NCBI GenBank assembly: GCA_019722365.1
Contig: JADFUC010000271.1
Coordinates: 496,001 to 560,000, forward strand
DNA from: Lithospermum erythrorhizon
Lineage: Eukaryota > Streptophyta > Magnoliopsida > Boraginales > Boraginaceae
Direction: 5' to 3'
DNA length: 64,000 bases
Under the pieces are notes generated by a model, which was given only the letters and a program-made list of their open reading frames with translations, made no database searches and was not told where the DNA came from. The translations under genes and the position numbers were made by a program. Shown piece by piece: positions 1-13,392 of the stretch (position 1 is its first letter; the number at the start of each line of letters is the position of its first letter).

Positions 1-83
1 TTACTAGTTTATGATTACCGGTGTTTTTTCCATCATGATCAATATCTATTTATTTAACAATAATTGTGGAGTTTCAATTGTAG

Positions 84-1115
84 AAACAATTGTCAAGTAT
101 GGTGGAAAAGGCCTCAATTGAAGATGTAATGAAAGTTCTAATAGCTTCAAGAAAGCAAGAAATGCACCAACTTTGGACTACTTGTTCCCATTTGGTTGCA
201 AAATCAGGCCTACCACCTGAAGTTTTAGCCAAACACCTCCCCATTGATGTTGTAGCCAAGATTGAAGAACTCCGCCTTAAATCCTCGTTCGCCCGCCGAT
301 CCATGATGCCTCACCCCCATCCCCACCACCATGATCATCACCTCCATCTCAGCGCAGCCGCTGACCTAGAGGATCAAAAAATCCGCCGCATGAGAAGGGC
401 ACTAGACTCCTCTGATGTTGAACTTGTCAAGCTTATGGTAATGGGTGAAGGCCTAAATCTTGATGAAGCATTAGCCTTACATTATGCAGTAGAAAGTTGC
501 AGCCGAGAAGTAGTAAAAGCTCTTCTTGAACTCGGCGCGGCGGATGTGAATTACCCAGCTGGTCCATCAGGCAAAACACCACTTCATATGGCAGCTGAAA
601 TGGTGTCTCCGGACATGGTTGCTGTCCTTCTTGATCATCATGCTGACCCGAATGTCCGCACTGTTGATAATATCACTCCACTTGATATTCTTCGAACCCT
701 AACTTCGGATTTTTTATTCAAAGGTGCGGTTCCAGGTTTGACCCACATTGAACCGAATAAGCTTAGGCTTTGCCTGGAGCTTGTTCAATCGGCTGCAATG
801 GTGATTTCAAGAGAAGAAGGCAACAACAACAATGGTGGAAACAATCCGAATTCGGGTACAACAATTTACCCTCCAATGAGTAGTGAAGATCATGCTAGCA
901 GCTCAAGTAGTGGTGGAAATAATCAAATGGGTAATCTTAATCTTGACTCAAGAATGGTGTATTTGAATCTTGGTGCAGTTCCTGATCATCATCAAATGGG
1001 GTGCAAAATCAGTGAGGGAGATGAGAATCATCATAATCATTCAAGAGAAGCTATGAATCGACAAAGTGGCTGCCACCCTTCATCACTCTTCCATCATCCA
1101 CATCATGATTATTGA
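84..1115 (+). CDS. BOP: BLADE-ON-PETIOLE / NPR5-NPR6-like transcriptional co-regulator, last exon (5' partial)
   Basis: Co-regulator of the NPR1 family that works with TGA bZIP factors to set organ boundaries, leaf and flower architecture and abscission zones; it acts in nucleus and cytoplasm and serves as a CUL3 adaptor through its BTB domain (family knowledge). The exon opens after a splice acceptor (ttgtag at 78-83) with in-frame AAA CAA TTG TCA AGT ATG GTG, and the residues after that ATG (MVEKASIEDVMKVL) match the region of BOP just after the BTB domain. The BTB/POZ exon therefore lies left of the window, and the ATG at 99 is internal. Visible here are the NPR-type linker (DLEDQKIRRMRRALDSSD), ankyrin repeats (about 485-700; GKTPLHMAAE, DNITPLDILRTL) and the conserved C-terminal block (FLFKGAVPGLTHIEPNKLR). 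The tail is rich in Asn, Ser and His and ends at a TGA. BOP genes usually have two exons, which fits. Confidence 0.93.
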   Translation, partial: KQLSSMVEKASIEDVMKVLIASRKQEMHQLWTTCSHLVAKSGLPPEVLAKHLPIDVVAKIEELRLKSSFARRSMMPHPHPHHHDHHLHLSAAADLEDQKIRRMRRALDSSDVELVKLMVMGEGLNLDEALALHYAVESCSREVVKALLELGAADVNYPAGPSGKTPLHMAAEMVSPDMVAVLLDHHADPNVRTVDNITPLDILRTLTSDFLFKGAVPGLTHIEPNKLRLCLELVQSAAMVISREEGNNNNGGNNPNSGTTIYPPMSSEDHASSSSSGGNNQMGNLNLDSRMVYLNLGAVPDHHQMGCKISEGDENHHNHSREAMNRQSGCHPSSLFHHPHHDY

Positions 1116-4100
1116 TTGTTATTAGGTTAAAACTCTTCAAACATATTATCAATTCGTAGTCAATCATTCTAATTGGTTTATGCAACTATATATGAGTACA
1201 TGTAGTGGTCATGAGCATAAAGTATTATTGAAGGCCTTAAAATTATTCATGTTTTATCAAACAGTGCCAAACCTGACGTTCTAGTTTGCATCCATTAATG
1301 AATTGAAGTAGACGAGGTTTATTATTGATATTAGAGTAATGATTTTTACATCTCATTTCTTGATCATGACATTTCATTCCTTTATATGTTATTTTTCATT
1401 CACTTTTATTAGGCTATTACATTCGTTGAAGTATTAGGGAGTTATTTTTGTTCTTGTGTAAAATTGTAAATAAAAAAGTTTAAAATTATGTATACTTTTG
1501 ATCATTTAACTTATGAAACTATAGGTATTTTTAAGTAAATCATGAGTATTTTACATAATTTTTGAAGTTATTACAGGAATTAGTTTCGTACAATCCGTCA
1601 ATTATTGGGAATATTTTTTTTTTTTTTTTGCATGCCATAGCATAATGTACACTAATTAAAATGTAAACATGCTTTTTAAAATTTTAAAATACCATTATTA
1701 TTATTCATTTGGTTTTTGTCAATTAATGTTTGTTGTGAAATGCTGTTTATTTTCTAGGGCACTCAATAATAGTGAAATTCAGTGCGGTGGGCACTAGAGG
1801 GGAGAGGTGGAGTGGAATGGAATTTTTGGCAAGAGATGGGACATGAAGAATCCAAGTTTTTGCTTTGGCTGATGAGAGGACGCAGGTCAATCTTTTCAAT
1901 CTTCGGCCTGTCAACTTGTTTTTTGGATTTTATTATATTTAACCAATGTGGGTAATGAATTGAAGAATTGTGATGGGATGGCCAATTTCTGATGCCAAAT
2001 TATTAATTATATGCTACTACTAGTATATATAAATAATGCATGTCTCCCTAATCATCACAAAGCACACACCATTCTATTTCTTAATTAAATGCCAATTATT
2101 ATATGATATACATGTGATTGACAATCATATACGGTGAATATTCAATTATTATATATATAAGGACTACCAACTAATTTGATCCGTTTATAATTAGTGACTA
2201 GTAATTTACTAGAAAACCATCTTCGAGAAATGGACATTTTTTTGTTTCTTTTGTAATGGGAAATATCGATTTTTAATACCTTTTATCATCAGTTTGGCAT
2301 GTTGCAATTATTTTATAAACCAAAATGAGGCGGATCTTGTCTTCTTACGGAGTATTATATTTTTTCTTGATTTCATGGCTTTTGAAAGGACTTGATTGGC
2401 TGTAATTGTTTCATTTATATTAACAAATATTCCAATAAAGAAAAAAAAGAAATCATTTAGATTTCGACAAATTGATTGCTTGGCTTCCATGACTGCAACA
2501 TTGTAGTGTGAGTCTGTGACCTCATGACAAAGGTTAAATAATTTGGGATGGCCAATTTTAACCACCTAATAAATTTCCTTCCTAATTTACTAGTAGCTAG
2601 TGTGTAGTAGAAGTAAATTAGGTGGTTAAATTTATTTGGATTCCCAGTTCTATATGGTTTTAATTTCTTATATCTAAGAAAGATCTGCAATACAATTATA
2701 ATTGCCCTGATCTAATAATTTAGGAAGGAATATAATTAAAAAAAAACTACTCCCTACCAAGAGATTCTTCATTCTTGCATAGTTTCATATATTGTTGAAT
2801 GTATGTGTTCATCATGAACCTTTCTGATGTCCGCCGAATGCATTAGTACTAATACAATAGCAGTCTAGCTAGCTATACCTTTGTGCATGCCTGTGAAAAG
2901 TAGTGCATGTCTATTAGAGGTTTGAGGAATTGCAATTGCATTTCCATAGGTCTCATGAAAGGAGGCAACTTTGGAAAACGATGAATTTATCAAAAACAAT
3001 ACGGAGTATTACTTTGGAAAAAGATAAATTTTCGAAATTGATACTTTTGGGTGCATATTTTCCTGATGGAACTCATCATGGAACACTAGTATATATATCT
3101 CCTTTTGGTGCTCATCTTGTTATTGTTATGTGGCATGTAATAGAAATATTTTTTTTTAATACTCCGTATCATAAATGGTTAGTTATGATGTCACAATATA
3201 AATGTGTCAATAAAATGGGCATAAAATATAGAGCAAAGAAAACGTTGATATATCTTAATAATTACAGCATATTTTGAAGGTTATCAGTGAAAATGTTGTA
3301 GTATACATTATACTAAAGGTAGTACATTCGTAACTACATATTTTATGGGAAAAAATATATAAAAACATATAATCGATTATAAAAAATTCAAATTTCTCTT
3401 CTTTATTGTGATAAAGGAAGTATGTATATACAGTATGGTGAAAGAGGGGCCGGGAAACCTTTCAAACACTAGAAATATTAGATATATAGCATCCCAGAGC
3501 AGTTACCTTGGGTCAAATATCCTCTATACAAATTGCTCCAGTTTGAACATAATATATATAGAAAAATCTCATTTGTATTTCCTGCTCATAAAGGCCTACT
3601 CAAAGTATATCCTGCATCAATCATTTCTTCAATGTTCAGTAGGGGCCGTTATGGCTAGTTTATTAAAATATTTTTGTATGTTTTAGAGTGGGGAACACAA
3701 AAAGCAAATGGCCCAAACATATTTTGAAGTGACGGGGTATGGCAAATTGCCATTTTTGTTCGTTATTACTACCTCCTTCTAATAATTATTTATGTGGTAA
3801 GATCTTTAGCTTTTTCCCATTAGGGGAGCTACTTAATATTATTGGACAGTTGGCTATGTCTCACATAACCAAAAGAAAGTCCAAAACGGGAAAGATATGA
3901 ATGTAATTTTGCTGGCATAGGTACAGGAAATAAAGTATATGGACGATGGATATATATAATAATAAAATATATATTAAAGTTAATATGCAATGATTTCGAT
4001 ACTGATGATTCCAGATTTTAATAACTAGATTTCAACTTTATGTCCAAAAACCTTTCATATATAAGAAGCACGATATGGTATTACTAAAATGATAACGATA

Positions 4101-4372
4101 AAAATATCCGTGTAAATTTTTTGCATACATGTGTGTTTAATATTTATTGAAAATTAATTATAGCTTTTAGAGAGTTCATTATGTCCACCCTAGCCTTTAG
4201 CTTTTAGCTCCATTATTGTCCCATGGATCCGTAATGAAGTTTTTAGGGAGTAATTATACTAAGAGATACGAAAGTTAATGAAGTAATTGCCATTTAAGTG
4301 AACGTAATAACGCTGCTCATAAAAATCCATAATCTCGAGAACGCTTGAACTAGAAAACATTTAAGTTAGTGA
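1116..4372. other. Intergenic, no gene recognised
   Basis: AT-rich sequence downstream of the BOP-like gene. The ORFs present are short, lack family motifs and look like chance. A small imperfect hairpin (taaccacctaat near 2560 against attaggtggtta near 2618) and scattered MITE-like ends ('acggagtatt') are visible. I see no RNA gene. Confidence 0.6.
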
Positions 4373-4434
4373 TGTTCTTGAATTTATTAAAATGGATATG
4401 TGCCACACCCACAAGAGAAAATAGAAGTTAGTAA
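4373..4434. repeat. 62-bp tandem duplication of the TRIM edge
   Basis: The first ~54 bases of the LTR that begins at 4435, plus eight bases of flank (gttagtga / gttagtaa), occur twice in tandem with a 62-base offset. Because flank is included, the duplication most likely arose after the element inserted. Confidence 0.75.
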
Positions 4435-4945
4435 TGTTATTGAATTTATTAAAATGAGTCTGGGTCACACCCACAGCAGGAAATAGAACACACTTTATAA
4501 GTGTAAAGATTCACCATCCTAAAATCAATTGGTGATAGGTGGAATAGCTCATTGGTTTATATATTGGTGAACCCTCTCCTTATTTTTCAATATGGTACAA
4601 TCACATGTGACTCTTGGGTTATTATGACTCAAATTTTAACACTCCCCCCTCACATGTAATGTCCTTTTTTTCTTGTTTTTTTTTCTTTTTAAAGGCCCAA
4701 TTTTTAAAACCAGGTCATACTACCATAGGCTCTGATACCATGTTGAATTTATTAAAATGGGTCTAGGTCACACCCACAAGAGGAGAAATAACACACTTTG
4801 AAAGTCCAAAGAGTCACCATCTTAAAATCAATTGGTAATAGGTGAAGTAGCTCCTTGATTTATATAGTGGTAAACTCTCTCATTATTTTTTAATGTGAAA
4901 TAATTACATGTGAACTCTTAGGTTATTAAGAATTAAATCTGAACA
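4435..4945 (-). mobile_element. TRIM (terminal-repeat retrotransposon in miniature), complete
   Basis: Two direct repeats of about 206 bp, 4435-4641 and 4741-4945, both begin TGTT and end AACA. The 99-bp internal region between them has no coding capacity. Next to the right repeat, 4728-4740 reads ggctctgatacca, the reverse complement of the initiator-methionine tRNA primer-binding site TGGTATCAGAGCC. Next to the left repeat the plus strand reads ctcccccctcac (4642-4653), a polypurine tract on the minus strand. The signals place the element on the minus strand. Such short non-autonomous LTR elements are moved by enzymes from full-length elements. The LTRs differ at many positions, so the insertion is old, and I found no clear target-site duplication. 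Confidence 0.85.
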
Positions 4946-6990
4946 GATATTTTAATTATATTATCTTTTGATTTGCACCTCTTGCAGTCGCAAAGAGTCG
5001 ATCATCAAAAGTCATAGTTTAATAAATTATTACTCATTTATTTGCATGCTTCACATCTCCATCTTGGTTCCAATTCCTATTTCTCTCGATCAATTTATGG
5101 ATGCTGCTATATACAGTTGTAAAAAATTTGTAAATGCAGTTAAAATTTAAAAATTGACTAAATTATCCTTCATATAATTTAACACAATAAACATAATCAA
5201 AATCATTAACCGTTTAATGCAGTCGAAATTAATTATCTTGTTCCTCTTTAATCATCCTAGTTAAACATATTATATATAGGGATTATAGTATAATTGTACA
5301 TAATTGGATCATTTTTATAGTTCAAATTCATTGATACAAAAACACAAACACACGACCGAAGTTATAATGTAAAGTTCCCCAGAAAAAAAAATGGGGAAAT
5401 TTTCCGCTACCATATGTTTTCTCCGCCATCATTTACGGAGGAAGTATGATTTAGTCAAAAATATTTATGAAGAAAATATCAATCGAGAAAGAGTGTAAAA
5501 AAAAAATAAAGAATATCTCATTTGTCTGGAGTAATAGATTTTATGTTTTGATTTTGATAGCAGCTGCAGCCTACATAAGAGTCTCATCATTGAAGTGTAA
5601 AAACATTTAAAGCATCCAAAAAAGAGGCAAACTAGCACCACAAATCCAATAAAAATTCTCCATTAAACGGTCAGCAGTGGCTTGGGCTAGAATGATTAAA
5701 GGGCATACATGATCATGAAAGAGATTAATTATTGGGATACGGAATAGAGTAATGATTATGGAAGGTTTTAAATGTAAAATTTTAAAATATTGAAATTTAA
5801 TTAAATTAGTTAGTCAAAAATATTGAAATTTTAAATAGAAATTTTTCGCGTCTGTATGCAGCAGCTACGATTCATCATTCCCTGAAGAATAATTGGGCTG
5901 CAGAATAATTGTATGGTGGATTGAATAATAATAGTGGATTGAAAGTCAGGATATGAATCATATTGAAGAATAATCCTTCCTACATTACATATGTTAAAAC
6001 ATATGAAATGCATAATTAATATTGTATTATGTTATTTCCTTATTCTAAATTGGTTTTAGAGTCGAATTTAATATACTCTTAACATGTATTAAGATATCAA
6101 TCCTCGATTTCTCTTAACATAATATTAAGACACCAATCCTTGATTTATGATTACTAAATATTTATATGAGTTTATTTGTGTTAATCCATTGACAATTATA
6201 TTGGTTTTGTAGGTGGAATTGTGGAATGCATGAACGGATAAGAAATCAAAATCCTAATGAGAATCTGATCTATATCGCTATTTTAGATATACAATAAGAA
6301 TAACAATTATCTCTAATAATCTTTTTTTTTTTAAATGATTAAGGTTTAAGAGTACAAATATGTGAGTAATATGCATGTAATCTCGAATCCATGTGCTTAA
6401 ATTTATTTTATAGTTTTAAATTTATTTTGGAGAGAAATAGAGATAATTATTGTTACTATTATTTTATATTTTATATTTTCACGCTTTTTGGACGACTAGT
6501 AAAGGAGACGTGCGATGCACGAGATACAATCGATTTCTCAAATATTTGATACATTTTTTATGTTTAATTCGAAATTATTCTAAAATTGTGTAAAAAATTA
6601 CACTCCTTTGAATCTTTTTCTAATTAATATTTTATTTTTGAAGGGATCTTTGATATGAATAAACTGCTTTAAATATACATTATAATAAAATACGATGTTC
6701 ATAGAGAGAGATGCTATCACGACAACTTTGAGATGTCAGTTAGAGAGATCTGAAATATTACTTTAACAATTTGATGTACTCTTACTAAATATATTGACGA
6801 ATTCAGTCATTAATATAACGTTATCGAATTATTTGCTTTATGTCGGTTAAATTGGTATGATTTAAAAATCTAATTTAAATTTTGTGGATCTGATATACAA
6901 ATTCATATTTGCATAAAAATTAGTTAATAATAATAATAATTCTACTCAAAGCATATGGTTATTTAACTAATACCTATATAATAACAATAG

Positions 6991-7044
<54 letters not shown>

Positions 7045-8849
7045 TTTACATAAAAACATATTATTGTTAACAACACCTATTATATATAATAATAATGGTT
7101 CTATATAAAACATACTACTCCACCAAAGTCTCAATTTATTTGATTGTTCAGTAGAAAGGTATTTATTAAGAAAATAATTAATAGTATAATTTTCAAGAAG
7201 AGAAAAGTATATTGATAGAAAAAAAGATGACAGGAGGTAATACTATTTCAATGCAAAATTTGCATTGGTAAATAAGCTTGATCACTTATTACTGTGAAAA
7301 AGAAATTTTGGTTGATGATCGCTTAAATTGAAGCGGATGGAGTATTATTTAGCTAGCATCGATTATTAAACATTAGAAAATGACGTATGATGAAAATCGT
7401 AATGATGAAAGAGGTAATAAATAAATATATAATATATGAGGTATATTAACGTGATTGAATCACTGAGAAAGTTATACAAGCAAAATTGAGCAAAAATAAT
7501 TTTGTTATTCAATGCATACTTTGAATAAATTAAGCATCTGTTGGAGATAGATAAGCCGCGTTAATTAAATACTCATCCGTTTGAATTAATTAGCGTTTTG
7601 GGATTACGTGTCAGGTATGACTACAAATTGCTTTTATTCACTAATCAAAAAAATATATAATTGATATTATTGGATTTTATTTTTAAAAATATTTTTATAA
7701 TATTATTTATTATAATTTTTCATAATATAAATAAGAAATAAGTAATGATTGAAGTTATGTCTTGAAAAGTGAGAAAGTCTATTAATTTGAAATGGAGGGA
7801 GTAAAGTATATATATGGACGGTACGTATGTGCTGATGATTCCGTTCCAATTGATAATCTTACGTATGTGTAAGCATAAAGTATGATGAATACTTAATACT
7901 ACATCCATTTTCTTATTTGACGTTTTCGTAAATGGCTTAAATTCTTGGTGCCACTCTCGAGCTTGTGGTCGGTTCTTTTTGAACACCTAAAATCGGCGTT
8001 TTCAGCGGCTACCGAGCTGGTCATTTTACGGATTCCGTTCATTTTTTGTGTTAAAATTGATGTCAATCGCTTTTGATGAAAAGGTAATATCGGGTATACC
8101 TATATTAAACTTTTGGGTCAATTTTCAAATACAGAAAAGTAATTGGGTCAATTTAATATTTGTACATTGTCATTTTCACCGCCATTAAAAGCGCATGATT
8201 GAGGAGTAATATATTGGAATTAGGTTAATTAGTGAAGCGATTTGACTGTGTAATTGTAGGTGGCAATCTAGCGAAGTTATTGGATTGATGATATGATGGG
8301 ATAGTAGTTCGAGGCTGACGATTCTTGAGATTATGAGAGAATGGCTGAGCAGTTTAGGCAAGTTAGGCGGAAGAAATCAATCCTTCGTAAATAAAGGTAA
8401 AACTTTATTGATTTTATTCTTGATACTTATTATTTTTAATAAATATAAAAGTTATATCATTTAGATTCGTCTTTGAAAATGATTTTATAATATTATTTAT
8501 TATAATTTTTTGACTATAGTTTAAGAATAATTGATAGTCAGTTTTATGTCGATATCACAGCGAATAAAAAAAAGGAGTAGTAATTAAAATTTACATTAGA
8601 GCTCACAACTTTTAGATTTTTAGAGTTAAGGGTAATTTAGTCATTAATAATGTGAAAATAGAAGAAAAGCAATATTTATTATTCATCTTTATACTTCATA
8701 TGTTATAGATGTTAGGTACTCACCTAGGCAATGAAGTGTGGCCCTCAAACTCTATATATACCTTTGTGGCCTTGTCGCTTTGTTCTGTCAAAATAGATGG
8801 GCCTTATTTGGACTAGAATAATCTATACCGTTAGTTTATAGATTATTGG
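4946..8849. other. Intergenic, AT-rich, MITE remnants
   Basis: No gene recognised. It contains an AAT microsatellite (about 6997-7043) and MITE-like scraps; for example the segment ending in 'atggagggagtaaag' near 7805 resembles the 3' end of a Stowaway-type MITE. The ORFs here are short and unlike known families. Confidence 0.5.
6997..7043. repeat. (AAT)n microsatellite
   Basis: Uninterrupted run of AAT/TAA units. Confidence 0.95.
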
Positions 8850-11840
8850 CACCATTTTACGACAAATGAAACTTTCAACTTTAAAGAAGAGGCTGTGGAA
8901 TGGGCAGGAGGAGTTACAAGAACTCTTAATATGTATTTGGTTACCGCACATTCAACCGGATCTACTCAGAAGTATGGTGGCAGGGTAGAGCTACGATGTG
9001 AACGATCAGGTAAATCGGAAGATGGCGTGATTAACTCCAAGAGGATATATTGTCCTTTTAGTTTGAAATGCATTGAAAGAGTGCCCAAATGTTGGTTTGT
9101 TCGAGTTAAGAATGGGAAGCACAATCATTGTATGAGAATTTATCCAGAGGGTCAAGCTACATCTGGTAGGTTGGATGAGGAAAAATGAAAATTGATTGAA
9201 AGGTTGTCAAAGAGGATGATACCGAAGCAGGTATTGAGTCAACTTAAAATAATCGACAAATTTAACTCCACAATTATATAAAACAAATTTATAATTGTTT
9301 GAATAAAATCAGAACTACATGGAAAACATTCATCATGGCATATGCTTTCCTTAGTTATGAAGATAAGGAAACATTTATGTGGGCATAGAATGTCTGAAGA
9401 TGGTGATGAAACGTTTGCCCAATGTCATTGTTACTGATAGAGACTTGGCGTTAGCGTATGCGGTTGAACATGTTTTTTTCACGTCTGCCCATTTCTTATG
9501 TCAACGACACATTCAAATGGATATTGAGACCTACGTGACTAAGATGATGTCGAATAATATTATGGGTAAAAGTGTGGTTAAGAGATGGAAGACTTTGATT
9601 ACCAGTAGTACTGAAGAGGCTTTTTGGTCTGGTTGGGAAGGGTTGCAAGAACATTAAAAAAATATCCCTGGTATTTTGTCATACTTGAATGATACATGGT
9701 TACATAAATACATGAACAAAGGAATATCTACATTTCGATACCCATACTAGCAATAGGTATTTTTTAGTTTGGAGTTGGTATTTTTTACGTTTCTTTTGTG
9801 GTATAAGTGATATCTTGTAAGTTTTCTAGTTTCAACTCCCATATTCATGTCTATGGTATAGCTTTTTTTTCTTTCTTTTTTTACTTTCACAAAGATAGTA
9901 GATATTATCAGAGATGTTTATATATTTACTCGCTAATTCAATTTCATGGTCTCACTTGAATGAACAGAGTGTTCATATTACCTAACAATTTAAATTATCT
10001 TTCATTTATAGGGTGGAGGGTGAACATGCACGTTTAAAATTTTGGCTAGGGAGAAGCAATGCAAGTTTTGATACTATGTTGGAAAAGATTAATAATTTTA
10101 TTGTACTACAAAAAACTACCTTACAAAAATCATTCGAGGAGTCACGCAATTACTATTTTGGTATGGCTAAAACTCCATTGTTAATGTATTTGAGGGGTAG
10201 AGTTTCACATATTTGTCTTAAATTTTTAGAGGATCAAAGATTGATAATATTACATGATGACTTCGATGAGTCTACTTGCAATTATCACATGAGGTCTACT
10301 TATGATCTTCCATTTGCCCATGAGATTGTTCGGTCTAAAATGGAACTAAGTGGCATTCCATTGTCATTGATTGACTCATTCTAGAAAACATTGGATGTTG
10401 AAGGACATGTTGTTGTCTCAACTGTTGATTGTTGTTTATCATCAGTTAATATTATCAATCTTTGCTCCTCTAAAAATTTAAGACACATATGTAAAACTCT
10501 ACCCCTCAAATACATTAACAATGGAGTCTACTTGCAATTATCACATGAAGTCTACTTATGGTCTTCCATCTGCCCATGAGATTGCTCGGTCTAAAATGGA
10601 ACTAAGTGGCATCCCATTGTCATTGATTGACTCATTCTGGAAAACATTAGATGTTGAAGTGCATGTTGTTGTCTCAACTGTTGATTGTTGTTTGGATCCG
10701 AAAATGATAAGTCCTAGTAAAAAAAGACTTTGAAGCCACAATTGAGTTCATCAAGCAAGACCCTGCATTAGTTAAAAATATAATAGCCATTGGAAATTAT
10801 GATGTTTCTAATTTGAAAGAGCCAGAGGTAAAGCCACACAAGAGGCGCCCAAAAAATTCCACGAAGAGACTGCCCTCATCATTTGAGTTTACTAGAAAAA
10901 AATTTAAGGTGTTTAGGAAACTTAAGATGGATCGATCAGGTAAAAATGTGGATGATATTGGTGATCGCGTAGCAACTATTTAAATCTGAATTGACTGAGC
11001 CAATTGTGAATACTGATGACAATTGCCTTGGACTCGGGAGAGGGCGTGGACTTGGACGTGGTAGAGGGCGTGGGCGTGGGCGTGGAAGAGGGCGAGGGGG
11101 AGGTAATGGAAATAATATGTTTACCCACTACATTTTGGAAAATTGAATTCTTGTATGAAAAATTTTCCTTCTATCATTAAACCATATATTGAAGGATGGT
11201 TAGATGTTGAAAGGGATGGGCATTGTGGTTTTAGGGACGTTTCCTGCCATGTGCATGGAGATCAAGACTCTTGGATGAAAGTCCGTCAAGAATTGTTTTA
11301 CAAGATTGATGCAAGGCCTGAGCTATACGAGCAAATATTTTTATTCAATACTACAAAATCTATACTGATCGCCTATCATGGTGGGTTGAGGGAGGGTGTG
11401 GTAGCGATTGTTGGATGGATTCAGATATGGGTTATATGATTGCAACTCAATATAATACGGCATTTGTGCTTCTTTCCGAAACTGGCTCGTGTACTGATTT
11501 GCCACTAAAAAATAATGAGTCAATCGATATCAATGGAGAGATTGTAGTCTTTCACGGGAATGCCCATTTTATTGATGTAAGTATTGATTATGTGTTACTT
11601 ATAGTCAATGATATCTTGAGTATTTTGTTGGTATTTGTTACATTTTTCTCATTTTGTAATTTTATTTTTGTAGTTAGAGATGTGTATAAACTTTTCTCTT
11701 CCACCTATTCTACCCGATTATCATATTGTGTTCAAGGATTGTGTTCCTCAATTTCTAGAGCTTTATCAGAAAAGGTTGAAGAAATATGTAGACATAAAAG
11801 GACAACCACCAATATTCAGACCTCCAATTTTAATTAATTG
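8850..11840 (+). pseudogene. Decayed MULE/FAR1-type transposase with OTU-like protease region
   Basis: Pieces of a Mutator-like transposase occur in order in several frames. (1) About 8850-9230 encodes a FAR1/MULE zinc-binding domain (RVELRCERSGK ... CPFSLK ... WFVRVKNGKHNH). (2) About 9330-9720 encodes part of the MULE transposase core (LPNVIVTDRDLALAYAVEHVF ... FLCQRHIQ); the stretch with the first catalytic Asp is missing, because 'TTWKTF' runs almost straight into 'MAYAFLSYEDKETF'. (3) From 10013 comes VEGEHARLKFWLG, then a degenerate SWIM finger (STCNYHMRST...LPFAHEI). (4) About 11025-11105 encodes an Arg-Gly-rich repeat. (5) 11143-11600 resembles an OTU cysteine-protease domain (GWLDVERDGHCGFRDVSCHVHGDQDSW, with DGHC as the likely Cys motif and GNAHFIDV as the likely His region). 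Stops and frameshifts separate the parts, so it cannot make a working protein. MULEs carrying OTU-like domains are common in plants. An AT-rich stretch (9730-10010) may be an intron or insertion. Confidence 0.85.
10172..10695. repeat. Fold-back plus direct duplication inside the MULE relic
   Basis: Segment A (10172-10259) recurs as its reverse complement at 10440-10527. Segment B (about 10268-10434) recurs in direct orientation 256 bases downstream (about 10524-10690). The order is A, B, inverted A, B. The first B has an in-frame TAG (SF*KTLDVE) where the second has TGG (SFWKTLDVE). Confidence 0.9.
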
Positions 11841-13392
11841 AGTCAATTGTGTGATTACCGTGTCATTTTCTAACTTCAATTTAATTTTCATATATTGAGT
11901 TCAAGGAGATTGCTAATTTGAGAAAGCAACTCGTTTCATTGTCTGCACAATGCTGGTCTCCATCTGAGACATCTTCACTTAACTATTCATGAAGATTGCT
12001 CTTACTTTGAAAACAATAATATATATGTACTGAGCTTATACAAATATACAACACAACTTGGTTCTTAGTGAGTTGTAGCTGCCAAATTCTTCATAATATG
12101 TGCAGTTCCAACTTGCATTATAATCAGCAAACTAGCCAATCTGTATCCAAATAATCAGCACACCCATCTCTGGCATGTTCCTTCTTTTGTGTCTTATCTA
12201 ATTTTCAGCAAAATGATGCAAACTGGACAATCTGTAGGCAAATAATCATTCTCACAAATATTATGAGAAGCTACACAATTTTTCTTTGACAAAGGGAGTA
12301 TAATCATACAATATAAAAAAAACATCCAAATTACATATACCATAAACTATTTCAGCCAAAATGATAATAAAAATTAGTCCACTTAAACACCGCAAAACAA
12401 TCATGAAAGCTATTAACAGTGAGTTTGGCAATTGCAGAGACGGCAGAGTTTTTGACCATTTTATAACCTCCAAAGTCTTCCCGATTTTCCATCTCTCCCC
12501 GTATGTGCTCTATCGCCGTTCCCAATCCCAATTTTCATTATAAAAAAAAATCTTGAAGCCCCCAATTTTGATTCTTCATTAAATTTGTTGAATGACCTTA
12601 AAGACGAAGTCAATTCAAAATCCTTAAGTATTTTTATATGTATATAATTAAAAATAAAAAGAATGTGAATGACCTTAAATCAATCTTCATCCAAAATCAT
12701 ACGAATTTTTAAATATGATCTTAAAGAAAAAGAAGTCAATTCAAAATGACAAATATTTAATGACCTTAAACCAATCTTAATCCAATCATAGGAATGTGGA
12801 AATTTACTGAAGATTTAAAAGTTGCTAAGAATTGAGAGAGAATCGTATAAGTCTTTTTAGTTTTTGGATTCAAAGGTGATAAATGATGTTTAACTCGTGT
12901 TTATTGTACTTTTTATATGAAGGGTAAATATGTTTATTTTGGTATAGGAGTAAATGAGTTTTGGTGTATAAATTACATTTCTAAACAAATTAAATCTTAC
13001 AAAGAATGATATTCTCACGTAATGATAAGAAAAGAATCCGAAACTTAAAAAAAGCAATATACAAAGTGAATGTATTTGCAGTCTGAAAGAGCCTTTCTTG
13101 GTAGTCAGAATGACATTCCTTAGCTTTCCAAACAAAAAGAATGCTCATAATTCAACTTTGATGATCTTGCATTACTTTGTACAATCAAATCAATCTTTAT
13201 ATCGTTCATTATAGTTACCATTTTACCAATTACTTTCATATTTAGTTGAATGACCTAGTACTTACATAGTTATATGGCTCATGCTATGAAATAATCTTGT
13301 ATCAAACGTTTGAACGTTATTAAAATTACGGATGTGATTGTTGATTTAGATAGCTTTTTTATAAGCTTTGTCATAAGTTGTCATAACGAACA
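11841..13392. other. Intergenic, no gene recognised
   Basis: AT-rich, with imperfect repeated phrases ('aatgaccttaaa...caatctt' around 12590-12790; 'caatctgta..caaataatca' around 12138 and 12228). No convincing coding or RNA feature. Confidence 0.5.
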
